A DNA stretch of 64,000 nucleotides. Origin: Ralstonia sp. 25mfcol4.1 (lineage in GTDB: Bacteria > Pseudomonadota > Gammaproteobacteria > Burkholderiales > Burkholderiaceae). Below are positions 55,910-63,605 of this stretch, piece after piece. Made by a program: the position numbers and the translations under genes. The stretch lies in the NCBI RefSeq assembly GCF_900104095.1, contig NZ_FNJO01000012.1, positions 130,271 to 194,270 of the forward strand, in the 5' to 3' direction. The first letter of the stretch is position 1, and every line of letters starts with the position of its first letter. The notes beneath the pieces are model-generated. The model was not told the origin of the DNA, made no database searches, and worked only from the letters and a program-made list of their open reading frames with translations.

Positions 55910-55999
55910 ATAAGACTATCCGTATATTATGCATAAAGCGATAGCACGCGCCAACCTTTGCGCGACGGCTAGGGCGGCACTGATGGATAATGCGCGCCC

Positions 56000-56608
56000 A
56001 TGACCCTGATCGCCCTCAACAAGCCCTTCCAGATGATGAGCCAGTTCTCCGCGCATCCGTCGCGGGCGACGCTGGCCGATTGCGTCGACGTGCCCGGCGT
56101 CTATCCGGCCGGACGCCTTGACGCGGACAGTGAAGGCCTGCTGCTGCTGACCGACGACGGCGCGCTGCAGACGCGCATCGCCGATCCGAAGCACAAGCTG
56201 GCCAAAACCTATCTGGCGCAGGTGGAAGGCGTGCCCGACGATGCCGCGCTGGCCCGCCTGCGCGCGGGGGTGGATCTTGGCGATTTCACGACGCTGCCAG
56301 CGGCCGTGCGCGTGGTCGACTCCCCTGCCTGGCTGTGGGATCGCGACCCGCCGATCCGGTATCGGGCAGCCATTCCCACCACTTGGGTCGAGTTGCAGAT
56401 TCGGGAAGGCAAGAACCGCCAGGTGCGCCGTATGACGGCTGCGGTCGGCTATCCCACGCTGCGGCTGATTCGCGCGGCTATCGGCAACCTGTCACTGCCC
56501 GATCTGGGCCTGATGCCGGCGCAATGGTGCGCCGTGGATGTCCACGCACTGGGACTTCTATCCCGGGCGTCACATGTCCGCGACGCAATACATGTGCGCA
56601 AGCGCTAG
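56000..56608 (+). CDS. rluE: 23S rRNA pseudouridine synthase, RluE type
   Basis: A 202-residue pseudouridine synthase of the RsuA/RluE group without the S4 domain. The catalytic aspartate is in PAGRLDADSEGLLLLT (about 36-51), and the LQIREGKNRQVRRMTAAVG loop is diagnostic. E. coli RluE modifies U2457 of 23S rRNA; the icd-rluE neighbourhood is shared, supporting that assignment. The C-terminal tail is basic (HVRKR). Confidence 0.88.
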   Translation: MTLIALNKPFQMMSQFSAHPSRATLADCVDVPGVYPAGRLDADSEGLLLLTDDGALQTRIADPKHKLAKTYLAQVEGVPDDAALARLRAGVDLGDFTTLPAAVRVVDSPAWLWDRDPPIRYRAAIPTTWVELQIREGKNRQVRRMTAAVGYPTLRLIRAAIGNLSLPDLGLMPAQWCAVDVHALGLLSRASHVRDAIHVRKR

Positions 56609-56735
56609 TAAAACGCAGTTACAAATAGTGATAAAGCTGACGTCAACGGCAAAAGATGGCGTCTCGTTGTTGCGAATGACACGTCTACGCGCGTCGAACC
56701 CTCCAAATACTGGATACATCTCTGAGGTACTCGCA

Positions 56736-56930
56736 ATGAAAAAACTGATCGCTGCCCTGGTTGTTGGCCTGTTCGCCACTGGCGCTTTCGCCCAGGCTTC
56801 GGCTCCCGCTGCTGACGCTGCGCCGGCCGCCAAGGAAGCCGCGAAGCCCGCGAAGTCCACCCACCACAAGCATTCGTCGACCAAGCACCACGCCAAGAAG
56901 GCGGAAGCTTCGGCACCGGCCGCCCAGTAA
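56736..56930 (+). CDS. Small secreted alanine/lysine/histidine-rich protein
   Basis: A 64-residue protein with a clear signal peptide cut after AFA-Q (residue about 19). The mature 45 residues are nearly all Ala, Lys, His, Ser and Pro, with STHHKHSSTKHHAKK in the middle. It has no fold signature. The composition resembles acid-shock and metal-binding small proteins, which is suggestive only. GAGG lies upstream and a good terminator follows, so it is an independent gene. Confidence 0.75.
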   Translation: MKKLIAALVVGLFATGAFAQASAPAADAAPAAKEAAKPAKSTHHKHSSTKHHAKKAEASAPAAQ

Positions 56931-56967
56931 GGCGACCCCGCGCGGGCACGCGTCCGCGCGACTGTAG

Positions 56968-56999
56968 AAAGGCAGGCGCCCATGCGACCTGCCTTTTTT
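56968..56999 (+). terminator. Terminator of the small secreted protein gene
   Basis: AAAGGCAGG (56968-56976) pairs with CCTGCCTTT (56988-56996), T6 tail. Confidence 0.85.
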
Positions 57000-57081
57000 C
57001 ATGTCCGGCGCTTTTCGGCACGGCCGGCATGGCTGCGCTATGCTCTCGCCTGCAGCAAGACCCCCAACGACAAGATTCGCC

Positions 57082-57531
57082 ATGCATCCCGTGTTCAAAA
57101 CCCTGATGGCCGTGGGCGCCGCCGCGCTGACGAGCCTGGCCCAGGCGCAGTCCGCGCTGCCCGTCATCCCGTTGACCGCCGGCATGTATGCCATCCAGGC
57201 CGAAGTAGCGGCATCTTCCGAAGCCCGCGAGCGCGGGTTGATGTTCCGCAAGTCGATGCCCGCCAACGCCGGCATGCTGTTCGTGTTCGAGGAAAAGGCC
57301 GGGCACTGCTTCTGGATGCGCAACACGGACCTGCCTCTTTCCATCGCCTTCCTGGCCGATGACGGCAGCATCGTGAACATCGAGGACATGAAGCCCCAGA
57401 CCGAGGACAACCACTGCCCGCGCGCCGCCGTGCGCTACGCGCTGGAGATGAACAAGGGCTGGTTTGCGCAGAAGGGCATCAAGCCCGGCGCAAAGATCGG
57501 CGGCCTGCCGCAAGCGCGGCAGGGGCAGTAG
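57082..57531 (+). CDS. DUF192 family secreted protein
   Basis: A 149-residue protein with a signal peptide ending near AQAQ (residue 23) and a DUF192 domain. The family core is visible: ERGLMFRKSMPANAGMLFVF, the FWMRNTDLPLSIAFL strand, and the late RYALEMNKGWF. The family is a small beta barrel of unproven function, sometimes next to extremophile or conjugation genes. Convergent with yajQ, 24 bp away. Confidence 0.85.
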   Translation: MHPVFKTLMAVGAAALTSLAQAQSALPVIPLTAGMYAIQAEVAASSEARERGLMFRKSMPANAGMLFVFEEKAGHCFWMRNTDLPLSIAFLADDGSIVNIEDMKPQTEDNHCPRAAVRYALEMNKGWFAQKGIKPGAKIGGLPQARQGQ

Positions 57532-57555
57532 CGTTTCCTGGTCGGATCGTGTTGC

Positions 57556-58041
57556 TTAGTCGCGGAAGTTGTTGAAGTCCAGCGGTGCCTCGCTGACGTC
57601 CTTGCGCAGCAGCGCGATCACCGACTGCAGGTCGTCGCGCTTGGTACCCGTCACGCGCACGGCGTCGCCCTGGATGCTGGCCTGCACCTTGATCTTGCTG
57701 TCCTTGATCATGCGCACGATTTTCTTCGACAGGTCGCCGGTCACGCCCTTCTTGATCGTGATGACCTGCTTGACCTTGTCGCCGCTGATCTTCTCGACCT
57801 TGCCGTAGTCCAGGAAGCGCACGTCCACGTTGCGCTTGGCCATCTTGTTGATCATCACGTCCTTGACCTGGCCGAGCTTGAAGTCGTCATCGGCAAACGC
57901 GGTCAGTTCGCCTTCCTTCTGCTCGACGCGGGCGTCGGATCCCTTGAAGTCGAAACGCGTGGAGATTTCCTTGTTGGCCTGCTCCACGGCGTTCTTCACT
58001 TCCACCATATTGGCTTCACACACTACGTCAAACGACGGCAT
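57556..58041 (-). CDS. yajQ: YajQ-family nucleotide-binding protein
   Basis: A 161-residue cytoplasmic protein with two ferredoxin-like modules. Hallmarks: MPSFDVVCEANMVEVKNAV at the start and ISTRFDFKGSDARVE. Xanthomonas and Pseudomonas members bind cyclic di-GMP and act with transcription factors; whether this one does is inference. AGGAG lies before the ATG. Divergent from murB. Confidence 0.93.
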   Translation of the reverse strand: MPSFDVVCEANMVEVKNAVEQANKEISTRFDFKGSDARVEQKEGELTAFADDDFKLGQVKDVMINKMAKRNVDVRFLDYGKVEKISGDKVKQVITIKKGVTGDLSKKIVRMIKDSKIKVQASIQGDAVRVTGTKRDDLQSVIALLRKDVSEAPLDFNNFRD

Positions 58042-58148
58042 ATCGATTCTCCTGGTCTTGCGTGGCCCGCCGTTTGCCCCGGCGGGCGGTTCATGCGGTT
58101 ACGTATAATCTTGGCCTGCCCCGGTCCGGGGTGCTTTCCCCGTCCTTC

Positions 58149-59171
58149 ATGGCAGATTTTTACGAATTTTATCCCCTGCGCACCCACAATACATTCGGCT
58201 TCGATGCGCGTGCGCGGCTGGCGGCGCATATTCGCAGCGAATCTGACCTGGTGTCGGCCCTGTCCGACCCGCGCGCGGCCGGGATGCCGGTGGTGGTGCT
58301 CGGGGGCGGCAGCAACGTCGTGCTGACCGGCGATCTCGATGCCTGCGTGCTGCTGATGGAAATCCCGGGCTACGACATCGCCGAGGACACCACCGAAGGC
58401 CGCGCCGACTGGCTCGTGACGGCCGGCGCCGGTGAAAACTGGCACGGGCTGGTGAGCCGCACGGTTGCCGACGGCATGCCGGGCCTTGAAAACCTGGCCC
58501 TGATTCCGGGCACGGCCGGCGCCGCCCCGATCCAGAACATCGGCGCCTATGGCGTGGAACTGCGCGACCGGTTTGCACGGCTGCGGGCCTACGATCGCCA
58601 GGCGCGCGAATTCGTCACGCTCGATCTGGACGCCTGCGGATTCGGCTACCGCGACAGCCTGTTCAAGCGCGAAGGCCGCGACCGCTACATCATCACGGCC
58701 GTGACGCTGCGCCTGCCGAAGACCTGGGAGCCGGTGCTCAACTACGGCGAACTGGCGCGTGAACTGCAACACATTGCATCACCCGGCGCCGCACAGGTGC
58801 GGGATGCCGTCATCGCCATCCGCTCGCGCAAGCTGCCCGATCCGGCACAAATCGGCAACGCGGGCTCGTTCTTCAAGAATCCGGTGGTGGAAGCGTTGCA
58901 GCGCGATGCGTTGCTGGCCGAGCATCCGGCGCTGGTCAGCTATCCCCAGCCCGACGGCCGCTACAAGCTGGCAGCGGGCTGGCTGATCGACCAGTGCGGC
59001 TTCAAGGGCCTGGACGACGGCCCCGTAGGCGTCTACGGCAAGCAGGCGCTGGTGCTGGTACATCACGGCGGCGGCACGGGCGCCGCGCTGCTGAAGCTGG
59101 CGGACCGCATCGCCGATACGGTCCAGGCGCGCTTCGGCGTCAGGATCGAGCCGGAACCGGTGATTCTCTGA
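58149..59171 (+). CDS. murB: UDP-N-acetylenolpyruvoylglucosamine reductase
   Basis: Reduces the enolpyruvyl group to make UDP-MurNAc for peptidoglycan. This 340-residue type I MurB has the FAD domain with LGGGSNVVL (about 50-58), GAGENWHGLV, GIPGTAGAAPIQNIGAYGVE in the form PGTAGAAPIQNIGAYG, the YRDSLFK loop unique to type I and the C-terminal catalytic glutamate near the end. A perfect TATAAT lies at 58104-58109 without a clear -35. Confidence 0.96.
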   Translation: MADFYEFYPLRTHNTFGFDARARLAAHIRSESDLVSALSDPRAAGMPVVVLGGGSNVVLTGDLDACVLLMEIPGYDIAEDTTEGRADWLVTAGAGENWHGLVSRTVADGMPGLENLALIPGTAGAAPIQNIGAYGVELRDRFARLRAYDRQAREFVTLDLDACGFGYRDSLFKREGRDRYIITAVTLRLPKTWEPVLNYGELARELQHIASPGAAQVRDAVIAIRSRKLPDPAQIGNAGSFFKNPVVEALQRDALLAEHPALVSYPQPDGRYKLAAGWLIDQCGFKGLDDGPVGVYGKQALVLVHHGGGTGAALLKLADRIADTVQARFGVRIEPEPVIL

Positions 59172-59192
59172 GCGGCGGCACGACAGCCGGCA

Positions 59193-59504
59193 TCACTGGA
59201 AATGGCAGACGTAGTCCAGCGTGTCGGTCACTTCGATGTCGAAGCTGCTGTTGCCCGGCACGTCGAACTGCTGGCCCGCGCCGTAGGTCTTCCATTCTTC
59301 CGAGCCGGCCAGGCGCACGCGGCAGCTGCCCGCGTTGATTTCCATGACTTCCGGCGCGCCCGTGCTGAACGTCAGCGCGGACGGGAAGATCACGCCCAGC
59401 GTCTTGCGCGTGCCGTCGGCAAACAGCACCGTGTGGCTCACGCACTTGCCATCGAAATACAGGTTGGCCTTCTTGACGACCGACACATTGTCGAACTGGC
59501 TCAT
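59193..59504 (-). CDS. ppnP: Pyrimidine/purine nucleoside phosphorylase
   Basis: A 103-residue cupin of the PpnP (YaiE) family, which splits diverse nucleosides with phosphate in nucleoside salvage. The whole fold is present: VVKKANLYFDGKCVSH, TLGVIFPSALTF, FDVPGNSSFDIEV. The start at 59504 follows GAGGAG. Downstream of argF on the same strand with a terminator-like element between. Confidence 0.9.
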   Translation of the reverse strand: MSQFDNVSVVKKANLYFDGKCVSHTVLFADGTRKTLGVIFPSALTFSTGAPEVMEINAGSCRVRLAGSEEWKTYGAGQQFDVPGNSSFDIEVTDTLDYVCHFQ

Positions 59505-59539
59505 CTCAATCTCCTCGGATCTTGCGGTTCGTAAAGACG

Positions 59540-59569
59540 TAAAAAAGGGAGCCATCGCGGCCCCCCTTT
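59540..59569 (-). terminator. Putative argF terminator
   Basis: On the minus strand AAAGGGGGGCC pairs imperfectly with GGCTCCCTTT, followed by TTT. The stem has mismatches, so some read-through into ppnP is possible. Confidence 0.6.
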
Positions 59570-59588
59570 CATTGGCTCCGGCGCCGGC

Positions 59589-60512
59589 TCAATAGCGGCC
59601 GCAGAGCAGGTATTCCATCAGCGCCTTCTGGACGTGCAGGCGGTTCTCGGCTTCTTCCCAGACCACGCTGCGCGGGCCGTCGATGACGGCGGCTTCCACT
59701 TCCTCGCCACGGTGCGCCGGCAGGCAGTGCATGAACAGCGCGTCGTCAGCGGCGCGGTCCATCATCGCCGTGGTCACCATCCAGTCCTTGAACGCGCGCT
59801 TGCGCGCTTCGTTCTCGGCCTCGAAGCCCATGCTGGTCCACACGTCGGTGGTCACCAGGTGCGCGCCCTGGCAGGCTTCCAGCGGATTGGCGAACACCTT
59901 CACGCGCGGCGCGGCCGATGCCGGCACCATCGCCGGGTCGAGCTGGTAGCCCGGGGGCGCCGAGAACGTGAACGTGAAGTCGAGCCGCTCGGCCGCCTGG
60001 ATCCAGGTGTACGCCATGTTGTTGGCGTCGCCGATCCACGCCACGGTCTTGCCGGCAATGCTGCCGCGCTGCTCGATATACGTGAAGATATCGGCCAGCA
60101 CCTGGCAGGGGTGGTATTCGTTGGTCAGCCCGTTGATCACCGGCACGCGCGAATGCGCGGCAAAGCGGTCGATGATGTCCTGGCCGTAGGTGCGGATCAT
60201 GATGATGTCGACCATGCGCGAGATCACCTGTGCGGCATCCTCGATCGGCTCGCCACGGCCCAGCTGCGAATCACGCGTGTTCAGGAACACGGCATGGCCA
60301 CCCAGCTGGTGGACACCGGCCTCGAACGACAGGCGCGTACGCGTGGAATTCTTTTCGAAGATCATGGCCAGCGTGCGGTCGTGCAGCGGGTGCCATGTCT
60401 CGTAGTTCTTGAACTTCGCCTTCAGGATCCTCGCGCGGTCCAGCAGGTACGCGTACTCGTCGGCACCGAGATCGCTGAACTGGAGGTAATGCTTGATCGG
60501 GGTTGGGCTCAT
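59589..60512 (-). CDS. argF: Ornithine carbamoyltransferase
   Basis: Makes citrulline from ornithine and carbamoyl phosphate in arginine synthesis. The 307-residue enzyme has the carbamoyl-phosphate motif STRTR (56-60), the ornithine loop FMHCLPAHRGEEV near 263-275 with the catalytic cysteine, and the NGLTNEYHPCQ segment. The ATG at 60512 begins MSPTPIKHYL, as in relatives. Upstream lies the inverted repeat at 60616, a possible operator. Confidence 0.95.
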   Translation of the reverse strand: MSPTPIKHYLQFSDLGADEYAYLLDRARILKAKFKNYETWHPLHDRTLAMIFEKNSTRTRLSFEAGVHQLGGHAVFLNTRDSQLGRGEPIEDAAQVISRMVDIIMIRTYGQDIIDRFAAHSRVPVINGLTNEYHPCQVLADIFTYIEQRGSIAGKTVAWIGDANNMAYTWIQAAERLDFTFTFSAPPGYQLDPAMVPASAAPRVKVFANPLEACQGAHLVTTDVWTSMGFEAENEARKRAFKDWMVTTAMMDRAADDALFMHCLPAHRGEEVEAAVIDGPRSVVWEEAENRLHVQKALMEYLLCGRY

Positions 60513-60615
60513 AAAACAAAGAAAGCGGCTCGCTTTGGACACGCAGCCCGATTGCGCGGAAGGGCAATCTTTCAAGGCCGGAGCGTGTCGCGGAGCCGCC
60601 TTTCGCGTCGCTTAC

Positions 60616-60628
60616 GCAATGTAATTGC
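60616..60628. promoter_or_regulatory. Short inverted repeat upstream of argF
   Basis: GCAAT-GTA-ATTGC, perfect five-base arms, 104 bp before the argF start. A -10-like TATGAT lies on the minus strand at 60638-60633. Possible operator; ArgR boxes are AT-rich palindromes but this is shorter. Confidence 0.35.
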
Positions 60629-60748
60629 AAAGATCATAAGGGATTATTCCAGCTTTGGCGAGCCCGCTCCGTTAACCTCCGGAGGCGGCACTGGCGCCGC
60701 ACTGGCGGCCACTGACAGGTTTCCGACAGGATTCAGCCTTATGCGCAG

Positions 60749-60762
60749 GTCTTATATAAGAT
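60749..60762. promoter_or_regulatory. Second copy of the icd-type palindrome
   Basis: GTCTTATATAAGAT, 13 of 14 bases equal to the palindrome near icd, directly joined to a perfect -10 TATAAT (60762-60767) on the plus strand. It would cover a promoter for the DUF3579 gene with a leader of about 190 bases. The rest of the 450-bp gap 60513-60962 holds no credible gene. Confidence 0.55.
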
Positions 60763-60962
60763 ATAATACTCGCTGATTCACGCGGGGCCCGGCATACCCA
60801 TGCCAACAGCCCGCCGCCGGCATCAAAAGTGCCCCCGCCGACACCACCGCCCCGCTGGTCATGTCCGGATGCGCGCGAACCAATCGCCCGCCGGATGCGT
60901 CAAACGGTGCGCCCGTTGAAGCGGGTTTACCGTCGAGTCACCAAGCAGATCCCCGCAGTCCC

Positions 60963-61268
60963 ATGACCACCCCCCAAGTCCGCGAATATTTCATCCAAGG
61001 CGTTACGAAGGAAGGCAAGACCTTCCGCCCCAGCGACTGGGCCGAGCGGCTGTGCGGCGTGATGGCGCAATTCCGTCCCGAAGGCGATACCGGCGATCCC
61101 CGCCTGACGTACTCGCCGTATGTGCGTCCGGTGATCGTGGCTGGCGTCAAAAACGTGGTGGTCGATACCCGGCTGCGCGACATCGAGCCGAAGGCGCTCG
61201 ATTTCGTCCTGAACTTCGCGCGCGACAACAACCTCCAGGTCGTGGAAGCCTGCTCGGTCGAGCACTGA
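60963..61268 (+). CDS. DUF3579 family protein
   Basis: A 101-residue conserved betaproteobacterial protein of unknown function. Conserved-looking parts are IQGVTKEGKTFRPSDWAERL, the central YSPYVRPV and the C-terminal FVLNFARDNNLQVVEAC. No signal peptide or membrane segment. It lies between argF (divergent) and rpsT (convergent). The start at 60963 gives the full domain; an upstream GTG frame start adds unconserved residues. Confidence 0.85.
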   Translation: MTTPQVREYFIQGVTKEGKTFRPSDWAERLCGVMAQFRPEGDTGDPRLTYSPYVRPVIVAGVKNVVVDTRLRDIEPKALDFVLNFARDNNLQVVEACSVEH

Positions 61269-61296
61269 CACCGAAGGCGACGCACCCGAATGAATA

Positions 61297-61322
61297 AACC
61301 CGGCCGGCGCCGGGTTTTTTGT
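61297..61322 (+). terminator. Terminator of the DUF3579 gene
   Basis: AACCCGGC-CGGC-GCCGGGTT (61297-61316) and a T-rich tail. Confidence 0.9.
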
Positions 61323-61372
61323 TGACCGGTCGCGCACGCGACCGAAGGCAGGGACAGCGACGCGCCAGAAAA

Positions 61373-61400
61373 CAAAAAGCCCGTCCGGAGACGGGCTTTT
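61373..61400 (-). terminator. rpsT terminator
   Basis: AAAAGCCCGTC-CGGA-GACGGGCTTTT (61375-61400); on the minus strand TTTTTGTTTT follows. It can also act on the plus strand. Confidence 0.9.
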
Positions 61401-61434
61401 CTTTCTGCAGGCCACCGGGGTGGCCCAGGCAGAC

Positions 61435-61701
61435 TTAGGCGGCCATGCCCTTGATGGCGGCCGACAGGCGCGACTTGTGACGTGCGGCCTTGTTCTTGTG
61501 CACGATCTTCTTGTCAGCAATGCTGTCGATGATCGTTTGCGACTGCTTGAAGATTTCAGCAGCAGCAGCCTTGTCGCCGGCGTCGATCGCCTTGCGAACT
61601 GCCTTGACGGCGGTGCGCAGACGCGAGCGCAGGCTGGAATTGTGGGCGTTCGCGGCGACGGCTTGGCGCGCGCGCTTGCGAGCTTGTGCGGAATTTGCCA
61701 T
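61435..61701 (-). CDS. rpsT: 30S ribosomal protein S20
   Basis: An 88-residue all-helical S20 that binds 16S rRNA early in assembly. Starts MANSAQARKRARQA and has the typical RSRLRTAVKAVRKAI helix. Its promoter at 61835-61864 gives a leader of about 130 bases. Monocistronic and divergent from murJ, a common betaproteobacterial arrangement. Confidence 0.97.
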   Translation of the reverse strand: MANSAQARKRARQAVAANAHNSSLRSRLRTAVKAVRKAIDAGDKAAAAEIFKQSQTIIDSIADKKIVHKNKAARHKSRLSAAIKGMAA

Positions 61702-61834
61702 GTATCTCTTCCTGAATTCAGAATGCGCGCCCGGGGCGACGCAATAGTTTGGGACGCAACAATTAAGTCACATCTTGCGACCCGGGATGTTTCGACAAAC
61801 GAATCCTGGACGCGACTGTCCTTGCGAATCGGCG

Positions 61835-61864
61835 ATTATACACACATGCCCGCGGCACAGGCAA
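61835..61864 (-). promoter_or_regulatory. rpsT promoter
   Basis: On the minus strand TTGCCT (61864-61859), 18-bp spacer, TATAAT (61840-61835). On the plus strand a second TATAAT at 61914-61919 without a clear -35 may belong to murJ. Confidence 0.65.
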
Positions 61865-62054
61865 GGGTGATTCGTATACCCATGCTGACGGTCGCCCCGC
61901 AACGGCCGATCCGTATAATAAGCGCCACATCCGGCGCCGCCTGGCCGCAGACCGTGGCGCCGCGGCAACTTTTGGGGCCAAACGGGCGTCTGAACCGCGT
62001 TCCGCCCTGGCTGCGCAGCCGCCGGCCGGCCTGAAGCTTTCCCCGACTACCACC

Positions 62055-63605
62055 TTGAACCTTCTCAAAGCCCTTGCCACCATCAGTGGCCTGACGATGC
62101 TGTCACGCATCACGGGCCTGATGCGCGAAATCCTGATTGCCCGGGCCTTCGGCGCTTCGGACATGACCGACGCCTTCAACGTGGCGTTCCGCATCCCCAA
62201 CATGCTGCGCCGCATCTTCGGCGAGGGGGCTTTCTCGCAGGCCTTCGTGCCGATCCTGAACGAATACCACGGCAAGCGCGGCGACGCCGAGACGCATCTG
62301 CTGATCGACGCCGTGGCCACGGTGATGGCGTGGGTGCTGGCCGCCGTTTCGCTGGTGGGCGTGATTGCCGCGCCGATCGTCATGACCGTGGTGGCCACGG
62401 GCTTCCGTGGCGACGCCGACACCTACGACTCGGCGGTGTTCATGACGCGCGTGATGTTCCCGTACATCGGCCTGATCTCGATGGTGGCACTGGCCTCCGG
62501 CATCCTGAACAGCTGGCGCAACTTCGCGGTGCCCGCCTTCACGCCCGTGCTGCTCAATCTCTGCCTGATCGTGGCCGCGGTCTGGGTGGGCCCCCACTTG
62601 ACGCAACCGATCTACGCGCAGGCGTGGGGCGTGCTCATCGGCGGCGTGCTGCAGCTGGCCATCCAGGTGCCCGCCATGCGCCGTCTGGGCGTGCTGCCGC
62701 GGATTTCGCTGAACCTGCGCCAGGCCTGGGCCAATCCCGGCGTGCGGCGCGTGGTCAAGCAGATGGCGCCAGCCCTGCTGGCCGTGTCGGTGGCCCAGAT
62801 CAGCCTGATCATCAATACGAATATCGCATCGCGCCTGGGCGCCGGGGCCGTGTCGTACATCACCTATGCAGACCGTCTGATGGAGTTCCCGACGGCGCTG
62901 CTGGGCGTGGCGCTGGGCACCATCCTGCTGCCAAGCCTGTCGCGCGCCAACGCCAACGACAACCGCGAGGAATACTCGGGCCTGCTCGACTGGGGCCTGC
63001 GGCTGACGTTCCTGCTCGCCCTGCCCTGCGCGGCCGGGCTGATGCTGTTCGGCACGCCGCTGACATCCGTGCTGTTCAACTATGGCCGCTTCGACGCCCA
63101 TGCGGTGGAGATGACGCGTCAGGCGCTGGGCACGTATGGCGTGGGCCTGCTGGCACTGATTCTCATCAAGATCCTGACGCCGGGCTTCTATGCGCGGCAG
63201 GACATCCGCACCCCGGTCAAGATCGCGATCCTGGTGCTGGTCATCACCCAGTTGTCGAACTTCGTGTTCGTGCCCGTGCTGGGCCATGCCGGCCTGCCGC
63301 TGTCGATCAGCTTCGGCGCCACGGTCAATGCGCTGCTGCTGTTCTTCGGGTTGCGCCGGCGCGGTTTCTACCATCCGGCGCCGGGCTGGGGCATGTTCCT
63401 GCTGCGGCTGGCGGCGGCCATGCTGATCCTGTCGGGCATGCTGCTGTGGTTCTCCCGCAATTTCGACTGGGTGGCGATGGGTGCCACGCCGTGGCTGCGC
63501 ATCGCGCTGATGGCGGCCTGCCTGGTACTTGCGGCGGCGGTCTACTTCGGTACACTGTGGCTCATGGGCCTGCGCTACGCAGCCTTCCGGCGCCGCGCCG
63601 GCTAG
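62055..63605 (+). CDS. murJ: Lipid II flippase MurJ
   Basis: Moves lipid II across the inner membrane for peptidoglycan synthesis. The 516-residue MATE-like protein has about 14 helices; TMLSRITGLMREILIARAFG and FRIPNMLRRIFGEGAFSQAF (residues about 14-33 and 49-68) are the family signatures with the essential arginines. TTG at 62055 is the likely start, since the next ATG would cut into the first helix. The stop TAG at 63603-63605 is directly followed by an IS110-type element. Confidence 0.94.
   Translation: MNLLKALATISGLTMLSRITGLMREILIARAFGASDMTDAFNVAFRIPNMLRRIFGEGAFSQAFVPILNEYHGKRGDAETHLLIDAVATVMAWVLAAVSLVGVIAAPIVMTVVATGFRGDADTYDSAVFMTRVMFPYIGLISMVALASGILNSWRNFAVPAFTPVLLNLCLIVAAVWVGPHLTQPIYAQAWGVLIGGVLQLAIQVPAMRRLGVLPRISLNLRQAWANPGVRRVVKQMAPALLAVSVAQISLIINTNIASRLGAGAVSYITYADRLMEFPTALLGVALGTILLPSLSRANANDNREEYSGLLDWGLRLTFLLALPCAAGLMLFGTPLTSVLFNYGRFDAHAVEMTRQALGTYGVGLLALILIKILTPGFYARQDIRTPVKIAILVLVITQLSNFVFVPVLGHAGLPLSISFGATVNALLLFFGLRRRGFYHPAPGWGMFLLRLAAAMLILSGMLLWFSRNFDWVAMGATPWLRIALMAACLVLAAAVYFGTLWLMGLRYAAFRRRAG

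Noticed and set aside
56638..56645. TGACGTCA palindrome upstream of the small secreted protein gene
   Set aside because: Eight bases are too short to stand out in this genome without a second copy.
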